Assembly: GCA_963921825.1 (NCBI GenBank)
Contig: OY997596.1
Location: 62,508,754 to 62,572,753 of the forward strand
Reading direction: 5' to 3'
DNA length: 64,000 nt
DNA from: Erodium maritimum
Lineage: Eukaryota; Streptophyta; Magnoliopsida; Geraniales; Geraniaceae
The notes beneath the pieces were generated by a model. It saw nothing but the letters and a program-made list of their open reading frames with translations, did no database searches and was not told the DNA's origin. The translations under genes were made by a program, and so were the position numbers. Position 1 is the stretch's first letter; each line of letters begins with the position of its first letter. Shown here one piece after another: positions 1-13,205 of the stretch.

Positions 1-1105
1 AATAGCTTGTAGTTGTAGGTCATACACAACTTGAAAAAGGCAATTTATAAAAACTCTTTTAAAATATTAATTAACTTAATATTTCGAAAAATAAAATATT
101 TATAAATAGATAAAAACTCTTTTAAAATTTCATAAAATGTGTTATTATATATTTATTGTTTCAAAAAAATTAGTATATAAATAAATAAATCTAATTATTT
201 AATAAAATCATATTTAATTACTTTGTATCATATTTTAATTTTTTCTTTTTTTGAATTAAGATTTTAATTATAAGAAATATATACAAAAACATATCTTAGC
301 TACCCACCTTCAACCATCAACAACACACAAGCATTGTGACTCCTCTCTCCCTTTTCCCCTCTTAATCCTCTATTTTCTTCATTCCCTCTTGCTCGCCTTC
401 TTCAAGTTCGCGCCAGAAGCTTTAGCGTTCTCAATCCCGTCTGACCGGTCTTATTCTTCCGTTATTAGATCTGGCATGGTCGGGTCCATTGGCCTTCATC
501 CAAACTGGGTCGTGCTGGTGTTCATCCCGGTCAGAGGTGGTTGGGTGGCCTTCACTCGTCGTTGAGACGCCAGATTCTTCTGTTTGAGCCTCCAGTCACT
601 TCGTTGGAGCTACAACACCAAATGGTCATCAATAGTCCTTATTACTCCATGTTGAACATCTCCAGAATTAAAATAACCAATAAATAAGATTTTTAAAAGA
701 GTGACTAAAAAATAATGAACAATTCAATAATTAATAAAAATTATAATTTATAAAAAAGAATTATCGAAAGCAAAAATTAGTATTTCAGTATTTTTATAAA
801 TTGAAAAAATAGTATTGTCTACCGATATAATCTGAGAAAAAAGAAGTATAGTTCGGAGGGCAAAAAAATCTTTTTGTATACTCTGTTAACGCTCCATCCA
901 TTTTTGGACGGAATCTGTTAGTTATTAACATTTTCCATTAGTCATATATTGTCTTATAAAAAAGTTGAACTCCACAAGTGCTGTTCTGATAACGAAAGTC
1001 AAATAACCGATATGTAGCGGAGTTTCCCCTTTATATAATTACAAGTGCCTGTTTATACATGATTACTGTCAATCCTTTGAGCTAATTTGAATTGTTCTTC
1101 ATCAG
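1..1105. other. AT-rich non-coding sequence, probably MADS intron 1
   Basis: No coding exon is supported here. The first recognisable MADS-gene exon begins right after a 3' splice site at 1104-1105, so this stretch is most likely the end of a long first intron whose MADS-domain exon lies left of the window. A more GC-rich island at about 300-640 shares CTCTTAATCCTCTATT with the start of the non-LTR element at 37805 and may be a related fragment. A piece resembling the centre of the TIR element at 59650 (TTTTTGGACGGAA) occurs near 898-913. Confidence 0.4.
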
Positions 1106-4100
1106 CATGAAATCGATCATCGAATGTTACAACAAAATGAAGGATGAGCCTCATCAGCTTCTCAATCCTGCTTCTGAGATCAAGGTAATTACACATCCAC
1201 TAAATTTCTCTCCTTGTTCCTGCATCAGTAATAAGAAGCATATATAAATCAACTCTTGATATTTGTATTATCATTCCTCGAAAGAGAAAGAAACATGGTA
1301 TTTATAGAGACGATAAAACACGAAAACAATGTTGCACAAATACTTGCATGATGTTTTTTATTTATCAGCAGTGTACCTAGATTTGGGTTCACTTGCTTAT
1401 GTAGAGGAGGGAGCACCAAACCTTTGATTCTTAGACCAATCATGTGCTCAAAATTTCCATTAAACTAGAAAGGAGCTCTAATATTGCCACAAGACCTCTC
1501 ACCTTGAGAAGAGAGGCCCAACAAGTGTTTGAGAATTTGATGATAAAGGTGAGAGAAAATACCGTTGCTAGGACTTGAAACTTGGTCTCAAAGACCAAGT
1601 TCAAGTGCTTGTCCAATTCGAGAGATAGATGATAAAGGTGAGAGAAAATACCATAGTTAGGACTTGAACCTTGGTCTCAAAGACCGAGTTCAAGTGCTTG
1701 ACCAGTTGGACAAGCAAGCTGTAGCAACAGAGAGTTCATGCGAGGAATGTAAGGTGAGTTTGGGCTTGCCTTGCAACAAAGGAAACTTATTAGCAAAGGG
1801 AGGGTGAGATTAGGTGCACATAAATGTCAAGAGTACCATTCATAGTAGATCACTTCATTTTACTATATATGTGATTTCTCCTTTTAGAGCACCTCTATTT
1901 TCTCTTCAAACATCTACACACGCTTCCAACTCCACCGGAAGTTGAGAATAGCATACCTTGTTTAAACGTGGTCATAGCAGCACAAAAAACCCACGGAAAT
2001 ATCAATGATCACGCTCACTCTCTAAATATCCCACTCTGATATTTTCACCAGAAGAAGTACTAACAATGGGGACGAGCTTCTATAGAAGGAAGACATGGAA
2101 CAAGAAAGAAGTATAAACAAAATACTGTTTGGAGGACACAAGACAATGAGCTAATGCTCTGTTTTTTTTTCTTGCTTTGCAGAATAAAACATAAATCTCT
2201 TGAATAGGTATCACTGACGCCAGGAAGAAGCACACAGTGGCTCCAAAAGAATTAATATAATCCCACTAAATGGTAGTTCGTTTGTCTCGACTGATCAGTA
2301 GTGCAAAAATACTGCAGATTAGGGATCTGTCAATTGACTAGCGATCGGAGATTATGACCGCAGTTAGCATGTCATACCATGGAGTTTTACTTACAGAGAG
2401 CAAAGGACATAGCAGAAGGCCAGCATCAAATGAAATACGATAACTGTAAAGGGTTAATTGTCAAAAACTACCCTAAAGTATTGTCCCCAAACCAAAAACT
2501 ACATAAAGTTTTGTCCACCGACTTCCGTTAGCAAAACATAACAAGTTAATTGTCAAAAACTACCCCGAAGTATTGCCCACACAACTTTAGAATGCATTAT
2601 GCATTGCCCACAAATCTATTGAATCTGCGAAGAACTGCCCAGACCATTCATTCTGAACATTCATCACAGTTTCTCCCTGTTACGTTTTTCTAACGGAAGT
2701 CGGTGGACAAAACATTAGTGTAGCCTAAAAACGTGGACAAAACTTTAGATATTTTTTGGTTTGTGGACAATACTTTAGGGTAGTTTTTGACAATTAACCC
2801 ATTAATATATGTTGGTAAGACACTGCACATGTGTGTATCCCTAGTTAACCACAAGATATTGTGTGTAAAGCACAGGGGATTAAAACATGATGTCATAACA
2901 CAGAGGCACCAAGTATCTATTTTATAGTCATCCAGCGGGCAAGTAAATAATTCGACAATACTATAGCAGAAGACCAAATGAAGGAAGACCGGATATTGTC
3001 TACCCTCTTGCTAGCTAGAGCAGCGAAGCATTCAACAAAACATTATGTCAGGGGAGATTACGTATACAATCTATAAAGAATGTATCAGCCGAGTGTGAAT
3101 ACAGGGAGAACCATTTGCCAGTCTGGAAGTAGACTCTAGAGAGCATTGTCTGTAGTTATGTAAACATCAGCGACTGACAGAGATGCTGACCACAAATTAA
3201 GGCGGGTTAACTCCTACAACAAATTTTGAAGTGGATCATTAATCGACATCCTGTAGATCTTTGGTGAAGTCCCACCTTAAATCTAAATACTACTTGGTAT
3301 GACACATTGGCCAGAACTAAGCAATGACATGAAAGCATGGCATAGCTAAGTTCTGAACAAAAATCATTTGATAAGGGAAAGGTGAGACTCGGAGCAAACA
3401 TGAAGTTACTGCCTTATGACCTCAAGGTCTCAGGTTCATATCAGCGAAGCTACCCTCCCTAAGTGGCCATCTAGACTCCACAATGGTGGGAGGCTCATAT
3501 ACTGAACCATCCCTTTTCAGATATTTTAAGATAATGTTACTTGGCGTAGAGAGGGAGTTCCTACGGCAGTTAATAAATTATAATAAGAGCGTAAAATTTC
3601 TTTCAAGGAGACTTCCATACCATAAGGGGCTCCAATGGTGTACTCACATGATTGTTTCGACTCATTCAGGGTTTCCTTGAGCCGCTTCCTGGTCCAAGTT
3701 CCCTTGAACTAAACTTTTCCTGAAGTCGTTCAGAAACCAAGCACTCAGCATTCAGCACCAATCATTCATGCTTGAATCGTACACTACGTCCACATTCTCC
3801 TGTTAGGCATCAAGTTTCATCATTCAGTACCACGGTCAGTATATGTAACTTTTGTTCCTCACAAGTCGTATGCAAGAATTTCGGGTTTAATTAGGTGTAT
3901 TACATCACTATGATTATTATTCCCAGACTTAAGAAAATAGCAGTTCACTTAGTTTATATAAACATTCTTCACTTGCTAAGCCATTTCTTGTTTTATATAC
4001 ACAAAAAAACGAGATGTGAAAAAGCATAGTTAACCCTCTCTTATTCTCATGTCATCATGTGGGTCCATATTTAAGTTAATACAATCATCAGGTAGCGTTT

Positions 4101-6817
4101 ATGAGTAAATAAAATTGGTAAGTTCTAAGAAAACACAACTCAACTTTGCATATAGAAAGTTAAGTGGCGTAGCAATTGATTGCAAAGCAATAATCACACT
4201 AGTAACTAACCTCTTTTATTAGTGAGCACTGCAGCAAGTATCAGGGAAAATATCCTCCTGAGATGCAAGGAAAGCATGAGATAAAGGCACAAAGTAGGAA
4301 GAGTATATAATTCCGTTCTAACTGAATTGGGTACAAAAAATCAGCGAATAACAGAATAAGAATGAGATAACTAACACTAACAAGAAGATTTGCTTTGTAG
4401 GCTAAGTAAGTTTTCCTCTTCTATTTAACTCTGCATGCATGGTGGTATGTGTATGTGTGTTTGAAATATGGTAGACTCTTCTGTAAACCAGCCTATTTCA
4501 TTTGCTATTTTTTGCGAAGTTTGAATGACATTGTTTGGAAATTTGCCACCTGCCATTTTGTATTCTCATTGATATCAGCACATTCCTAGGCGTGGGCTTT
4601 AATGACGATGATTGCCCATATGAATTTCCCACAAACAGATGACTACCCCTAATCTTAACTCATCTGTTTGGTGGTAATCATTTGCAATTCCCCCTTAATC
4701 TTAAGTGCCCATCATTGTAGGTTCAGAATCAACATAGTCTTAGGTGCTCATCCTCTGTAACTCCACCCTAGCAGTTTTAAGCAAGTGGACAGTAACTATT
4801 ATGGATACCTTAGCAATAATTGAATAACAGTAGCCTTTGTCACCTTTGAAGTTACAAGCAGCTGCAGTTTAGATGTCTAGTTCTGCATCAATGACCCCTG
4901 GTCCAGCAGCCTAGCAAAAACAACATGTCAAGACGCTGCAACTAAAGTATATAGATGAATTTCAAAAGTAAGGGTGAGGTTCAAGTAGAAACCCCCTCTT
5001 AAAATGCAAAGCAAGAAGCTAACTTAGATCATTATGAACCACTGAGATTGAATCTTACGTAGATTTCATATTTTGATGTAGATTCCATGTTTTTTAGATT
5101 TGATGATACAGATTTTATATCTTGATGTCATACATTACATTTTTGGATGCCGTAGATTTCATAGTTTCTTGGAGTGCATTTTAAGCATGGTTTTTACCTG
5201 AACCCGTCCCTTAAAAGTGATACTTATTTACCAGCATTAAGAAAAGCATATACGTCAGGGAAGTTGCAACTTACGTATATAGCTAAGATTTGGACAAATA
5301 ACACTAATTTACCATAAATGCAGGCCTCAAATAACTTCAGCAAATAGGAATAACTGGAAATGCTTGGATAAAAAATACCAGTTTTATTAAAACACAACAG
5401 TAACTCAGATTTGACCACATAATAATGCAAGAATGCATTCCAGAACTTAGGGGACTGATTTACCTGTCAACCTAGTGTCTAATGAACAAAAGGTCATATC
5501 ATATTGCTAACAAGATAAAAAATTGCATCAGATTCTAATAGGTTGATCTTATTATTCACACAATTAATTTCCGATTATTGTATTCCAGCTTTGGCAAAGA
5601 GAGGTAGCAACCTTGAGACAGCAACTACAATATTTGCAAGAATGCCACAGGTAGTACCATTTTCCACAATAATGAATCTTAATTAACACATAGGTAGTAT
5701 CTTAAAAAACGGTACATAAAAATGAGGTAGGCTAAAGGGGGGCCCATGAACACACAGCAATTAATTTCAGAAGTTAGCAAGCAATACAAGGGCAAGAAAA
5801 TCATGTTGGTTATAATCATCAGACGAGGTAGGATTAGTACACATAACCACATACTAAGCAAAGCATAAAATTAATTTTTATATAATATACCGACCACAAC
5901 TTTACTATGTACCATGTAACATGCACAGACAACTGAAGGGAGAAGACCTGTCTGGCTTGAATGTCAAAGATCTACAGAATCTGGAAAATCAATTAGAGGC
6001 AAGTTTGAAGGGAGTCCGTGTCAAAAAGGCAAGAAACTACAAGCATGACTATGATGTTTCATCTATGGTTTTCAAGACCCATTAAATACATATAGCATGC
6101 ATGATATTTATCAAGTTTTCTTTACTTGTTCATGCAGGATCAAATATTGACTGGCGAAATAAAAGAACTGAATCAGAAGGTTTTCATGCAAAACTGGCAA
6201 CCATTTGGAACAAATTTTGTTTTCCACTGATTCATATTTGATCTGCTAATATTCCATGACTTGCAGGGACATCTCATTCATCAAGAAAATGTAGAACTGT
6301 ACAAGAAGGTAGACCTCATTGTCCAAGAGAATGAAGAATTGAAAAAGAAGGTATAAAACATTAAGCTAGAAACTGTGATTACTAAGAAGTTATAAAATGG
6401 ACTAGATCTTCTAGATTTTATAGACATAAGTTCAGTAAGAATCTACTAACCGAACTCAACATCTTATGGAAAGCACATCACTACCACTAAGCCACATGGC
6501 CAGAGAACATCTTGTGACTTCTAACCAGTAGTTCTTCACTCCAGGTTTATGGAACAAGAGACGTGAATGAAGCAAACAGCAGTATCCATATTCCTTACAC
6601 CATGAGAAATGGATACAATTTTCAACCACCCACCAACCTCCAGCTAAGCCAACCACAGCCTGAAAAGAACGAAGCACTGGTAAAAGCAACAAAATTGGGG
6701 TAATCTTTCTCTTTGATGCCTCAGAAAAATACATTCTTTATGAATGCCACAACATTTTATGTAGATTTAATGCATCTATATGCAATTGGAATACACACCA
6801 GATTACAGCTCCATTAG
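1106..6817 (+). CDS. AGL17/ANR1-like MIKC MADS-box factor, 3' part (K domain and C terminus)
   Basis: This is a MIKC-type MADS transcription factor of the AGL17/ANR1/AGL21 clade, a group linked in Arabidopsis to root nitrate response and flowering. Exons are 1106-1184, 5589-5650, 5929-6028, 6138-6179, 6267-6350, 6545-6699 and 6802-6817. Internal sizes (79, 62, 100, 42, 84 nt) are those of the clade. The translation begins [14 protein letters not shown], runs through the K domain ([16 protein letters not shown], then [20 protein letters not shown]), contains the motif [12 protein letters not shown] and ends TKLGLQLH, the diagnostic C-terminal motif. The DNA-binding MADS exon is not in the window, so this is a partial gene. 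The intron at 1185-5588 is 4.4 kb. The third intron uses a GC donor (AAAAAG|GCAAGA at 6029). Confidence 0.88.
1541..1712 (-). repeat. Tandem 89-bp tRNA-SINE-like repeat
   Basis: Two direct copies with period 89 (1541-1629 and 1630-about 1712). On the minus strand each contains GGTTCAAGTCC or a near match, which fits a tRNA-type B box, preceded by an A-box-like segment. This suggests a duplicated tRNA-derived SINE head in the MADS intron. No poly(A) tail or target duplication was found, so the SINE assignment is an inference. Confidence 0.4.
2451..2800. mobile_element. Non-autonomous TIR element (MULE-like), copy 1
   Basis: 350 bp, flanked by perfect 36-bp terminal inverted repeats beginning GGGTTAATTGTCAAAAACTA. 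It has no coding capacity. It is the same family as 25232-25582, with the middle in opposite orientation. A second partial TIR-like copy lies inside at about 2546. The 9 bp on either side do not match clearly, so its target duplication has decayed or been lost. It sits in the 4.4-kb MADS intron. Confidence 0.8.
3395..3480 (+). repeat. Possible SINE-like fragment
   Basis: The stretch contains CAAGGTCTCAGGTTCATATC, resembling the B-box region of plant tRNA-derived SINEs. No tail or target duplication could be defined. Weak. Confidence 0.2.
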
Positions 6818-8981
6818 CAAAGTGGCTTGACTATTGTGGGTGGTATCAAGCTCCAAGTGACGTGACATTAAGCATCAGAGATATCTCAAGCTTGAGCTGC
6901 TAGGCAAAACACAAACAGGAGGATCACCAGATTTGGTATGGAATGTTACATTAACCAACTTTCAAACTACTGTAATATAATCAGGCATATCAGCTGTGTA
7001 AAATCATGCAATAATGAAAAAAACAGTACATGTGTTAGGTGTCGTTTATCATTATCTGAAGAGTTTGTTGCGGTTGATGAATATAATTCGGGTACCTAAC
7101 TTTTATGATAAAGATTTATCAACATTTCAATCAATAAAGTAGTAAGATTGCCTTTTCTATTTCCCTTAGTAGCCTTGAGTTATTCAATATTTACCAAGAA
7201 CTTTAAGAACATGGGTAACATGCAGTATATATATTTTTTAAATGAAAACAATATGTCCCTTAATGTACTTAACATCTACACCATCTCAAGAATTGTCAGT
7301 AAGACACTTCCATGATTGAGTTAGCAAGGATTATTATTTTTTGCAATTATTTTGCTCGAGTAGAAATGTTTCATGCAGTAACACCTTCTCTGCATATGAA
7401 TAAAAAAATTGAAATGAAGATGTCCAGATATAACGACTCAAAGGACCACCACCAATAGAGAAACCAACGTGTTTTACTAAATTCTTCCTAGCATTCCTAA
7501 TACTACTGTATGAACTCAACCCCATCAAATAGAGAAAAGGCAAGTGGTCAAAAGGATCAAGACACAAGTTAAGCATGTCTATGCACCCTCACCGTAAACC
7601 ATTAGACCATCCTTTGAGTTCATAATGGCAGTCCAACATCACACATCAAAGAGGGTGCACAACAAACATGACTTCACATGCATGAAAGGGATATCTCTCA
7701 TGGTTGATGCCATATCATGTTTCACAGCTTACTATTTTATTTGATTCAAATGCTTCTCAGCAGAATCTACTTATGAATCTAAAATTAAGAATATCAAATG
7801 AAATGCTGGATGTTGATGAAATGTAGGAGTGTTGCACCTGATTGTTGCAACTCACAGAAGACCCTTCAAAAATTAACCTTATTGGATCAAAGGTATTGGG
7901 CTAGGCTCCTTTTACTCATTTTTCCCATTCTAATAGTTAAGATTTAAGAATAGTGAAGATAAGAATTAACACGTCGGGATGATACTGGAAATAAATGAAG
8001 AGTTCACCAATTAGTAAATCAGTGTACAAAGCTCTTACTGTGATATCAAATGAAGATTGTTTATGACTTGCGCACACCACCATACCTAATAGTATCATAA
8101 TATAATAAGAAAATCATTGTCACAACAAAAAAATGGTGCTTATATCTTCTACATGTCCAAATTATAAATTAAAATCCTAGTCTTCATGGTACAATTTTGG
8201 ATCAAACAAGTCATAAATAACTGGATGTTAATAATGGAAAAAAGGAACCTATGAAGGATGAATAGGAATTGCCCCAAGGTTCTGCACTTCCACAAGGACT
8301 GACAACTCCCAATGCTTGAAATGGGTTTTGAAACGAGGAAATCACTAATGTTCCCAGATTAAGTATTAAACAAATCATACCCAGATTAAATATTGAACAA
8401 AGCATACATTGTCACTTAAACTTGAAAACAGGAGACCAGAAAGGATGATTCAGGTGCAGCCCCAACCTTCAGCTATTCCACATAAACTGACAACTCTAAA
8501 TGCTTGAAATAAACCTCTTAAAGAGGCTACTAACATTAATCTGCTCCAAACCTAAAACACATACATTTAAACTTCATATAGCCTAATTTGTCGTGTTCAT
8601 AAACCACTTACCATACTCATTAGATGAAACTTAAATGCAAAAAAAGTAAACAATTTTGTTGAAACAGGAAAAAAGAAGAAGAAGCAAATCATTAACTTCA
8701 TCTCCAAATATAATCGATATATATTTTTTAATTACACCCAGATTACAGAAGTGATAACTCTATCAATCAAATTGCTAACATTATGCATCACAGTATCACA
8801 CAAACTATACTTGGGGAAGAAAGTAACTGATAAGAAATTGAAACCATAAAGATAAAATTCAGGAAACCATATACAATAAAAACATAAAACCTGAAATCAT
8901 CAAACCATTTCCTAATGCAAAGTAATTAGAAATGCAGCTATAGAATATACATACATATATATATTTGAAAACGAAAATAAA
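6818..8981. other. MADS 3' flank, no gene recognised
   Basis: AT-rich sequence after the MADS stop codon. The beginning is presumably 3' UTR. I see no conserved protein, RNA gene or clean transposon termini here. Confidence 0.5.
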
Positions 8982-9290
8982 CTACACGCCTTGCAACAGG
9001 TAGAAGATCAGAGCCAAGCATTTACCTTCCGGTTTAAGTGTCGAGCTCTCCGAACCAGAACGGTGAGATAACAGATTCAGAAACGATGCAGAGTCGAATA
9101 TAAACATTGAAGCTACGTGAGATACAGAGAGAGACGAAGGAGAAGGAAGCAATCGCCATGAGAAACGACCTCTAAAGAAGGTAGTTAGCAGCGAAGACCT
9201 GGGTGAGGAATCATAAAGCTCCTCTGAGAGCAATTGCTCTTGCTCATGAAATCGTTCGTTGAGGAGAGTAGAAAATATCTGTAGAAACAT
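8982..9290 (-). other. Possible exon of an uncharacterised minus-strand transcript
   Basis: An open frame of 102 codons with no recognised domain, which is Ser/Leu-rich and looks like 5' UTR composition. A good donor (CGGAAG|GTAAATG, near 9024-9030) interrupts it. The region lies 262 bp from the divergent DHH-family start codon, so it may be the first exon of a transcript made from a shared promoter and running antisense towards the MADS gene. No downstream coding exon on the minus strand was recognised. This is a hint, not a gene call. Confidence 0.25.
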
Positions 9291-9551
9291 TCACGTATAT
9301 TAGTTTTTTAATAACAGAATAACGGAGGGTCTGATTCTCTGCGGACGGTTCCGTCTAAAACGAAACAGGACAGAATCAGTAATTTTTGTCATGTATAAGG
9401 GTCGATCTGGTCCATATAAGAATCGGGCTGGGTAAGGTTATAATGGGCCGTGACGGGCCATTGCACGAAACTTGGGCCCATCAGCGTTCAGCTTGAAACT
9501 GAACCTAAATATATAACTGATCTGAACTGAGATTAGCTCGCATTTGTGAAA

Positions 9552-12500
9552 ATGATAATCGGAAGAAGTAGGATCATAGCAGCATCGGCGGCCCGGCGAG
9601 CTCGCGGTTTCCGATCAGACGCGGCGCTTGACGCCATTGCAGCTTCCGCGGAGGAGAAGGTGCCATATATTGCTCTCTACAACTATCCTTCCTTCTCTGG
9701 AGCGTTTTCGGCTCTCTTCGCTCAACTCTTCCACTCCCGCCTCCGTCTTCCATGCCTCATCTTGCCTTTCTCCTCCGTCGCTCCTCTCAGGTATATGTCT
9801 CTATATCTCTACTCGGACATGCTTTTACGCTGGTGCTTACATGCAATATAGCTGTGAATTGGCTTGCGTTTGTTGAGCTCGTTTGGTTCTCGATTTCTGT
9901 TTATCTGATATGTTTGGGGACTGTGTTTGGCTGAGAAGAAAGTGCGAGAAACTGTTGTGTTTCATTTTTTTATTTGTAACTAGAATTCGCTATTACTCCG
10001 TTAATCTGCTGGACTGATTTGAACTTGTTAGCATTTGCTCATGACTGTCATTTTTGGCCTCATTAAATTAAGTTGAATCTGTTTGGTTGTGTGGATAATG
10101 TGGTAAGACAAAAGGAAATAAGAACTGTATTGGTAAGAAAAAAATTAGATATACATTTTTACAAAGAAGGATATATATAACTTTTCTCATAAGCTAGTTT
10201 CTGTGTGCTTATTTGCTTTAAGCTCAACTACATGTTTCTTCATTGCAGTGTCTTCTCTGAAGACTGAAGTGTGAAATTAAATTGCAATTGTAGATATGTT
10301 ATGGTTTGGGGCTAGGAGGGTGGTTGTGAAGAAAGGGATAGAAAATTGTTTTGTGTTTGATTTTTGTTCATTTAGAACAAGAAATCGGTAGTGCTCAGTT
10401 AAGTAAAAGTATTGAACTGATTTGAACTTATTAGCGCCATAGCGTTGGCTTATGACAGTTATTTTTTGTTCCATCAAATTGTGGTGAACTTGTATTTCTG
10501 AACAATTAGATGAATATCTTGTTGCACTTGCTCAAGAAGAACTACAGGATTGGTAAAAAAAATCTCTTAAGTAAGTGTTTGTTAGCTTATTGGCTTTAGC
10601 TGAAATACATTTTCTTTGTTGTAGTAGTTTCTCAGAAGCATGAGATGAACCACGTAAGTTTCAGTTTATCATTTTTCGTCAAAAAAAAACATATTCTCAA
10701 TATATATACCGGTTATTTCCTTACAGGATTGAAGATTTCTACGTTGAAGGACTTCAGAGGTGCTATCTCCTCGACTTTATTGGCCCCAAAGGATTTGCTG
10801 TAAAGCTTGCACAACAAATGAAGTGCGAGTAAGCTAAACTTGCTCTGTCTGACCTGGCCTTCATTTTATTTGAGAAAGTTGATAAGTTATATGTTGATGA
10901 CCTTGTTGTGCAATATGTCAAGTTTCTCCCTCAAGTATGCAAAGTACTCATTTTGTAATGTGTGGTTTGATAGGGTAATTGGATTCGATCACCGGAAATC
11001 TGTGCTTTCATCGCTTCCATGTACAGATGTCTGTCCTGAGAACCTCAAACTTCATGTGGATCTTGAGAAGAGTAGCTCTAGGGCTGCATTAGAATACTTC
11101 ATAGATAAACTTGGGGATGCTATACCTGAATATGTAAGTAAACACATACATTATCTCCAGCTATGATTATTCTCTCGTTGCTATTCAGGGATAACTGAAA
11201 TGGTACAATGAGCTGCAATTTTTTTTGTCAAAATGAAGGGGCAGGCTGAGAGTCTATTAAATCCATCGGACAGAGATCGTGTAGAAATGGTCCTTAATTA
11301 CATTGAAGACGAAGATCTCCGCCGATGGAGTTTACCGGATGTCAAAGAATTTGGTATTGGGCTTGAAGAATGGCGTTCTAAACTGAATACAATCACTAAT
11401 CCATACTTGTATGAACAGGTTTGATAGTTTATAACCTTTTATTCCTGTTAATTTTTATGTGGTTATTTTTCTCTCTCATTGTTTTCTTACTGTTTGAAGA
11501 CTTTAAAAAATAGCTTCAACATTGTTTTCTCCCTTGTTTTTGACTTCTAATAGAAACCATTGTCTAAACTCCCGAAAAGAAACTTTGTCAACATTCCTCC
11601 AATCTTGTATCTTCTTCTCAGAAACAAAAAAAATATATGGATAATAAACCTTGTAGCTATGAACATATGAATGCAAATATCAAGTATTACAGATAAGTAT
11701 CTCGTACAAGAAGAGAGAATTGACTTTTTTTTCGCGTTTTCTGGCATTCAAGGTAAAATACAAAAACAAATCCCTTGTGCTTGTATATTGTTTGTTTCGA
11801 GCAAAAACTGGATACACTTCTGATTTTGGCTTTTGTAATGATATAAAGAGTTAAAAGCCATGTGAACCTCTTTCCCTTCTCCCTGTGTATGCCCTTTTCT
11901 TTCCACTTATAGCACCACGCGGTCTTTTTTTCTTCTTCTTCCCCAGTACACTTGCCAAAATGCTATTAAACGCGCATGGAAATCATTGCTGTTACCTCAT
12001 CAATCATTCGAATCCCAAAACATACCCACCCCTACCCTTCCTTTTCATAACTGACTTAAATATTTTCTTTGTTAGATTTTGTATTCGGTTTTGTAGCTCC
12101 TCTAATTTGGTTAAAATTCTCTACACTGCAGTTAATGGAGATAAATGCTGCAGATTTAATTTCCAAGGGGAGTTCTTATACTCTTTCTCGTCAGATCGCT
12201 GCAAACAAGTTGCTCGAAAAGGTCTTTAAGCTTCGTTTGGGAAGAGGATTATATGGGGAATGTCTGGTAAACAAAAAAAATTCCATTTCAAATAAAATTA
12301 TCTATATTATTACTTTATTAGTCTATTCAACAATGGAATTCTCTTTGTGTTTAAGATGTATGGTGCACATATTTCATCCTGAACGGAATTCTTTTCACAT
12401 GTTTCAGAGAGACAATGCGACATTAAGTTAGATGCTTAAACATTTTTGTTTCTAAATTCATGTTCTTTCATCTTTTAGTTTTTTGTTATTACTCTTTATA

Positions 12501-13205
12501 ATATCTAAGAAAGCTTTATTTGTTTATGTAGGGAGTTAGGGCTGATGAGAACCGCGACTTAAGTAATGAAATTGGCAAGGAGCTTAGCATTAGGAGCGCT
12601 GCAGCTGGTCTTAGGTACTATTTATTGCGGAAAATGTCTTATTTATGCATGTTCTATTTCATATAGTTTAAAATTATATATGGCAATGCAGTTGCAAACA
12701 GATGCTTATCCTTCTAGCCTTGGATTTAAAGTTAATTCCAAGGCCAGCCTATTAGTGTCGTACATAAAAAGCTTCCCTTATCCTTCATTTGCTAATAATT
12801 CAAGTGCTCTATTTTCTTATGGACACCATTGCTCCATCTTTACCCATGATTTCTGCATCAATAGAACTTGCCAATTGAAGTAAAGATTATGAGGATATTA
12901 GAGTTCCATTGATGATTTCAGGCCCATTGGAGCTGTTATATACATGCAACGGAGGAATCTTAAAATGTGTTTGAGGAGCATGGATAATGCTACCGATACC
13001 TCTGAAATTGCAAAGGTATGTTGATTATTGATTGCATCCGCTAATGCTTACTTCATTATGCTGTCTGTTTTTTTTAATAATTAATGTTGAAGCAAGTTTC
13101 TTTGCATCTCCAATCATGAAGGCATATGGTGGAGGTGGTTCACCAGGTTCTAGCTCCTTCATTATAAGGATGGATGAGTATAGCCAGTGGCGTTCAGCAA
13201 ATTAA
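9552..13205 (+). CDS. DHH/DHHA1 phosphoesterase-family protein, catalytic motifs altered
   Basis: The model joins 9552-9790, 10727-10828, 10974-11133, 11239-11418, 12132-12266, 12532-12614, 12922-13015 and 13122-13205. All phases agree and it ends at TAA 13203-13205 (358 residues). The N terminus is Arg/Ala-rich (MIIGRSRIIAASAARRARG), compatible with an organelle-targeting peptide. The body contains IALYNYPSFSGAFSALFAQL, then CYLLDFIGPKGFAVKLAQQM, then VIGFDHRKSVLSSL, and ends with AKAYGGGGSPGSSSF, the DHHA1-type glycine motif. From memory, plant homologues have PDGAF, LDHHK and GGGGH at these places. Here they read FSGAF, FDHRK and GGGGS, so metal-binding and catalytic residues appear lost. 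ATG 9552 was chosen because it is the first AUG in frame. Intron 1 carries a diverged internal duplication (about 9990-10260 and 10360-10640). Confidence 0.7.

Noticed and set aside
1541..1712. True tRNA gene
   Set aside because: Only B-box-like sequence is present; no foldable acceptor stem or anticodon arm could be read, and it is tandemly duplicated.
7334..7576. 80-codon minus-strand frame downstream of the MADS gene
   Set aside because: No recognised motif, no splice context or conserved start; length expected by chance in AT-rich DNA.
12566..12883. 105-codon plus-strand frame
   Set aside because: Overlaps exon 6 of the DHH gene in another frame and runs into its intron.
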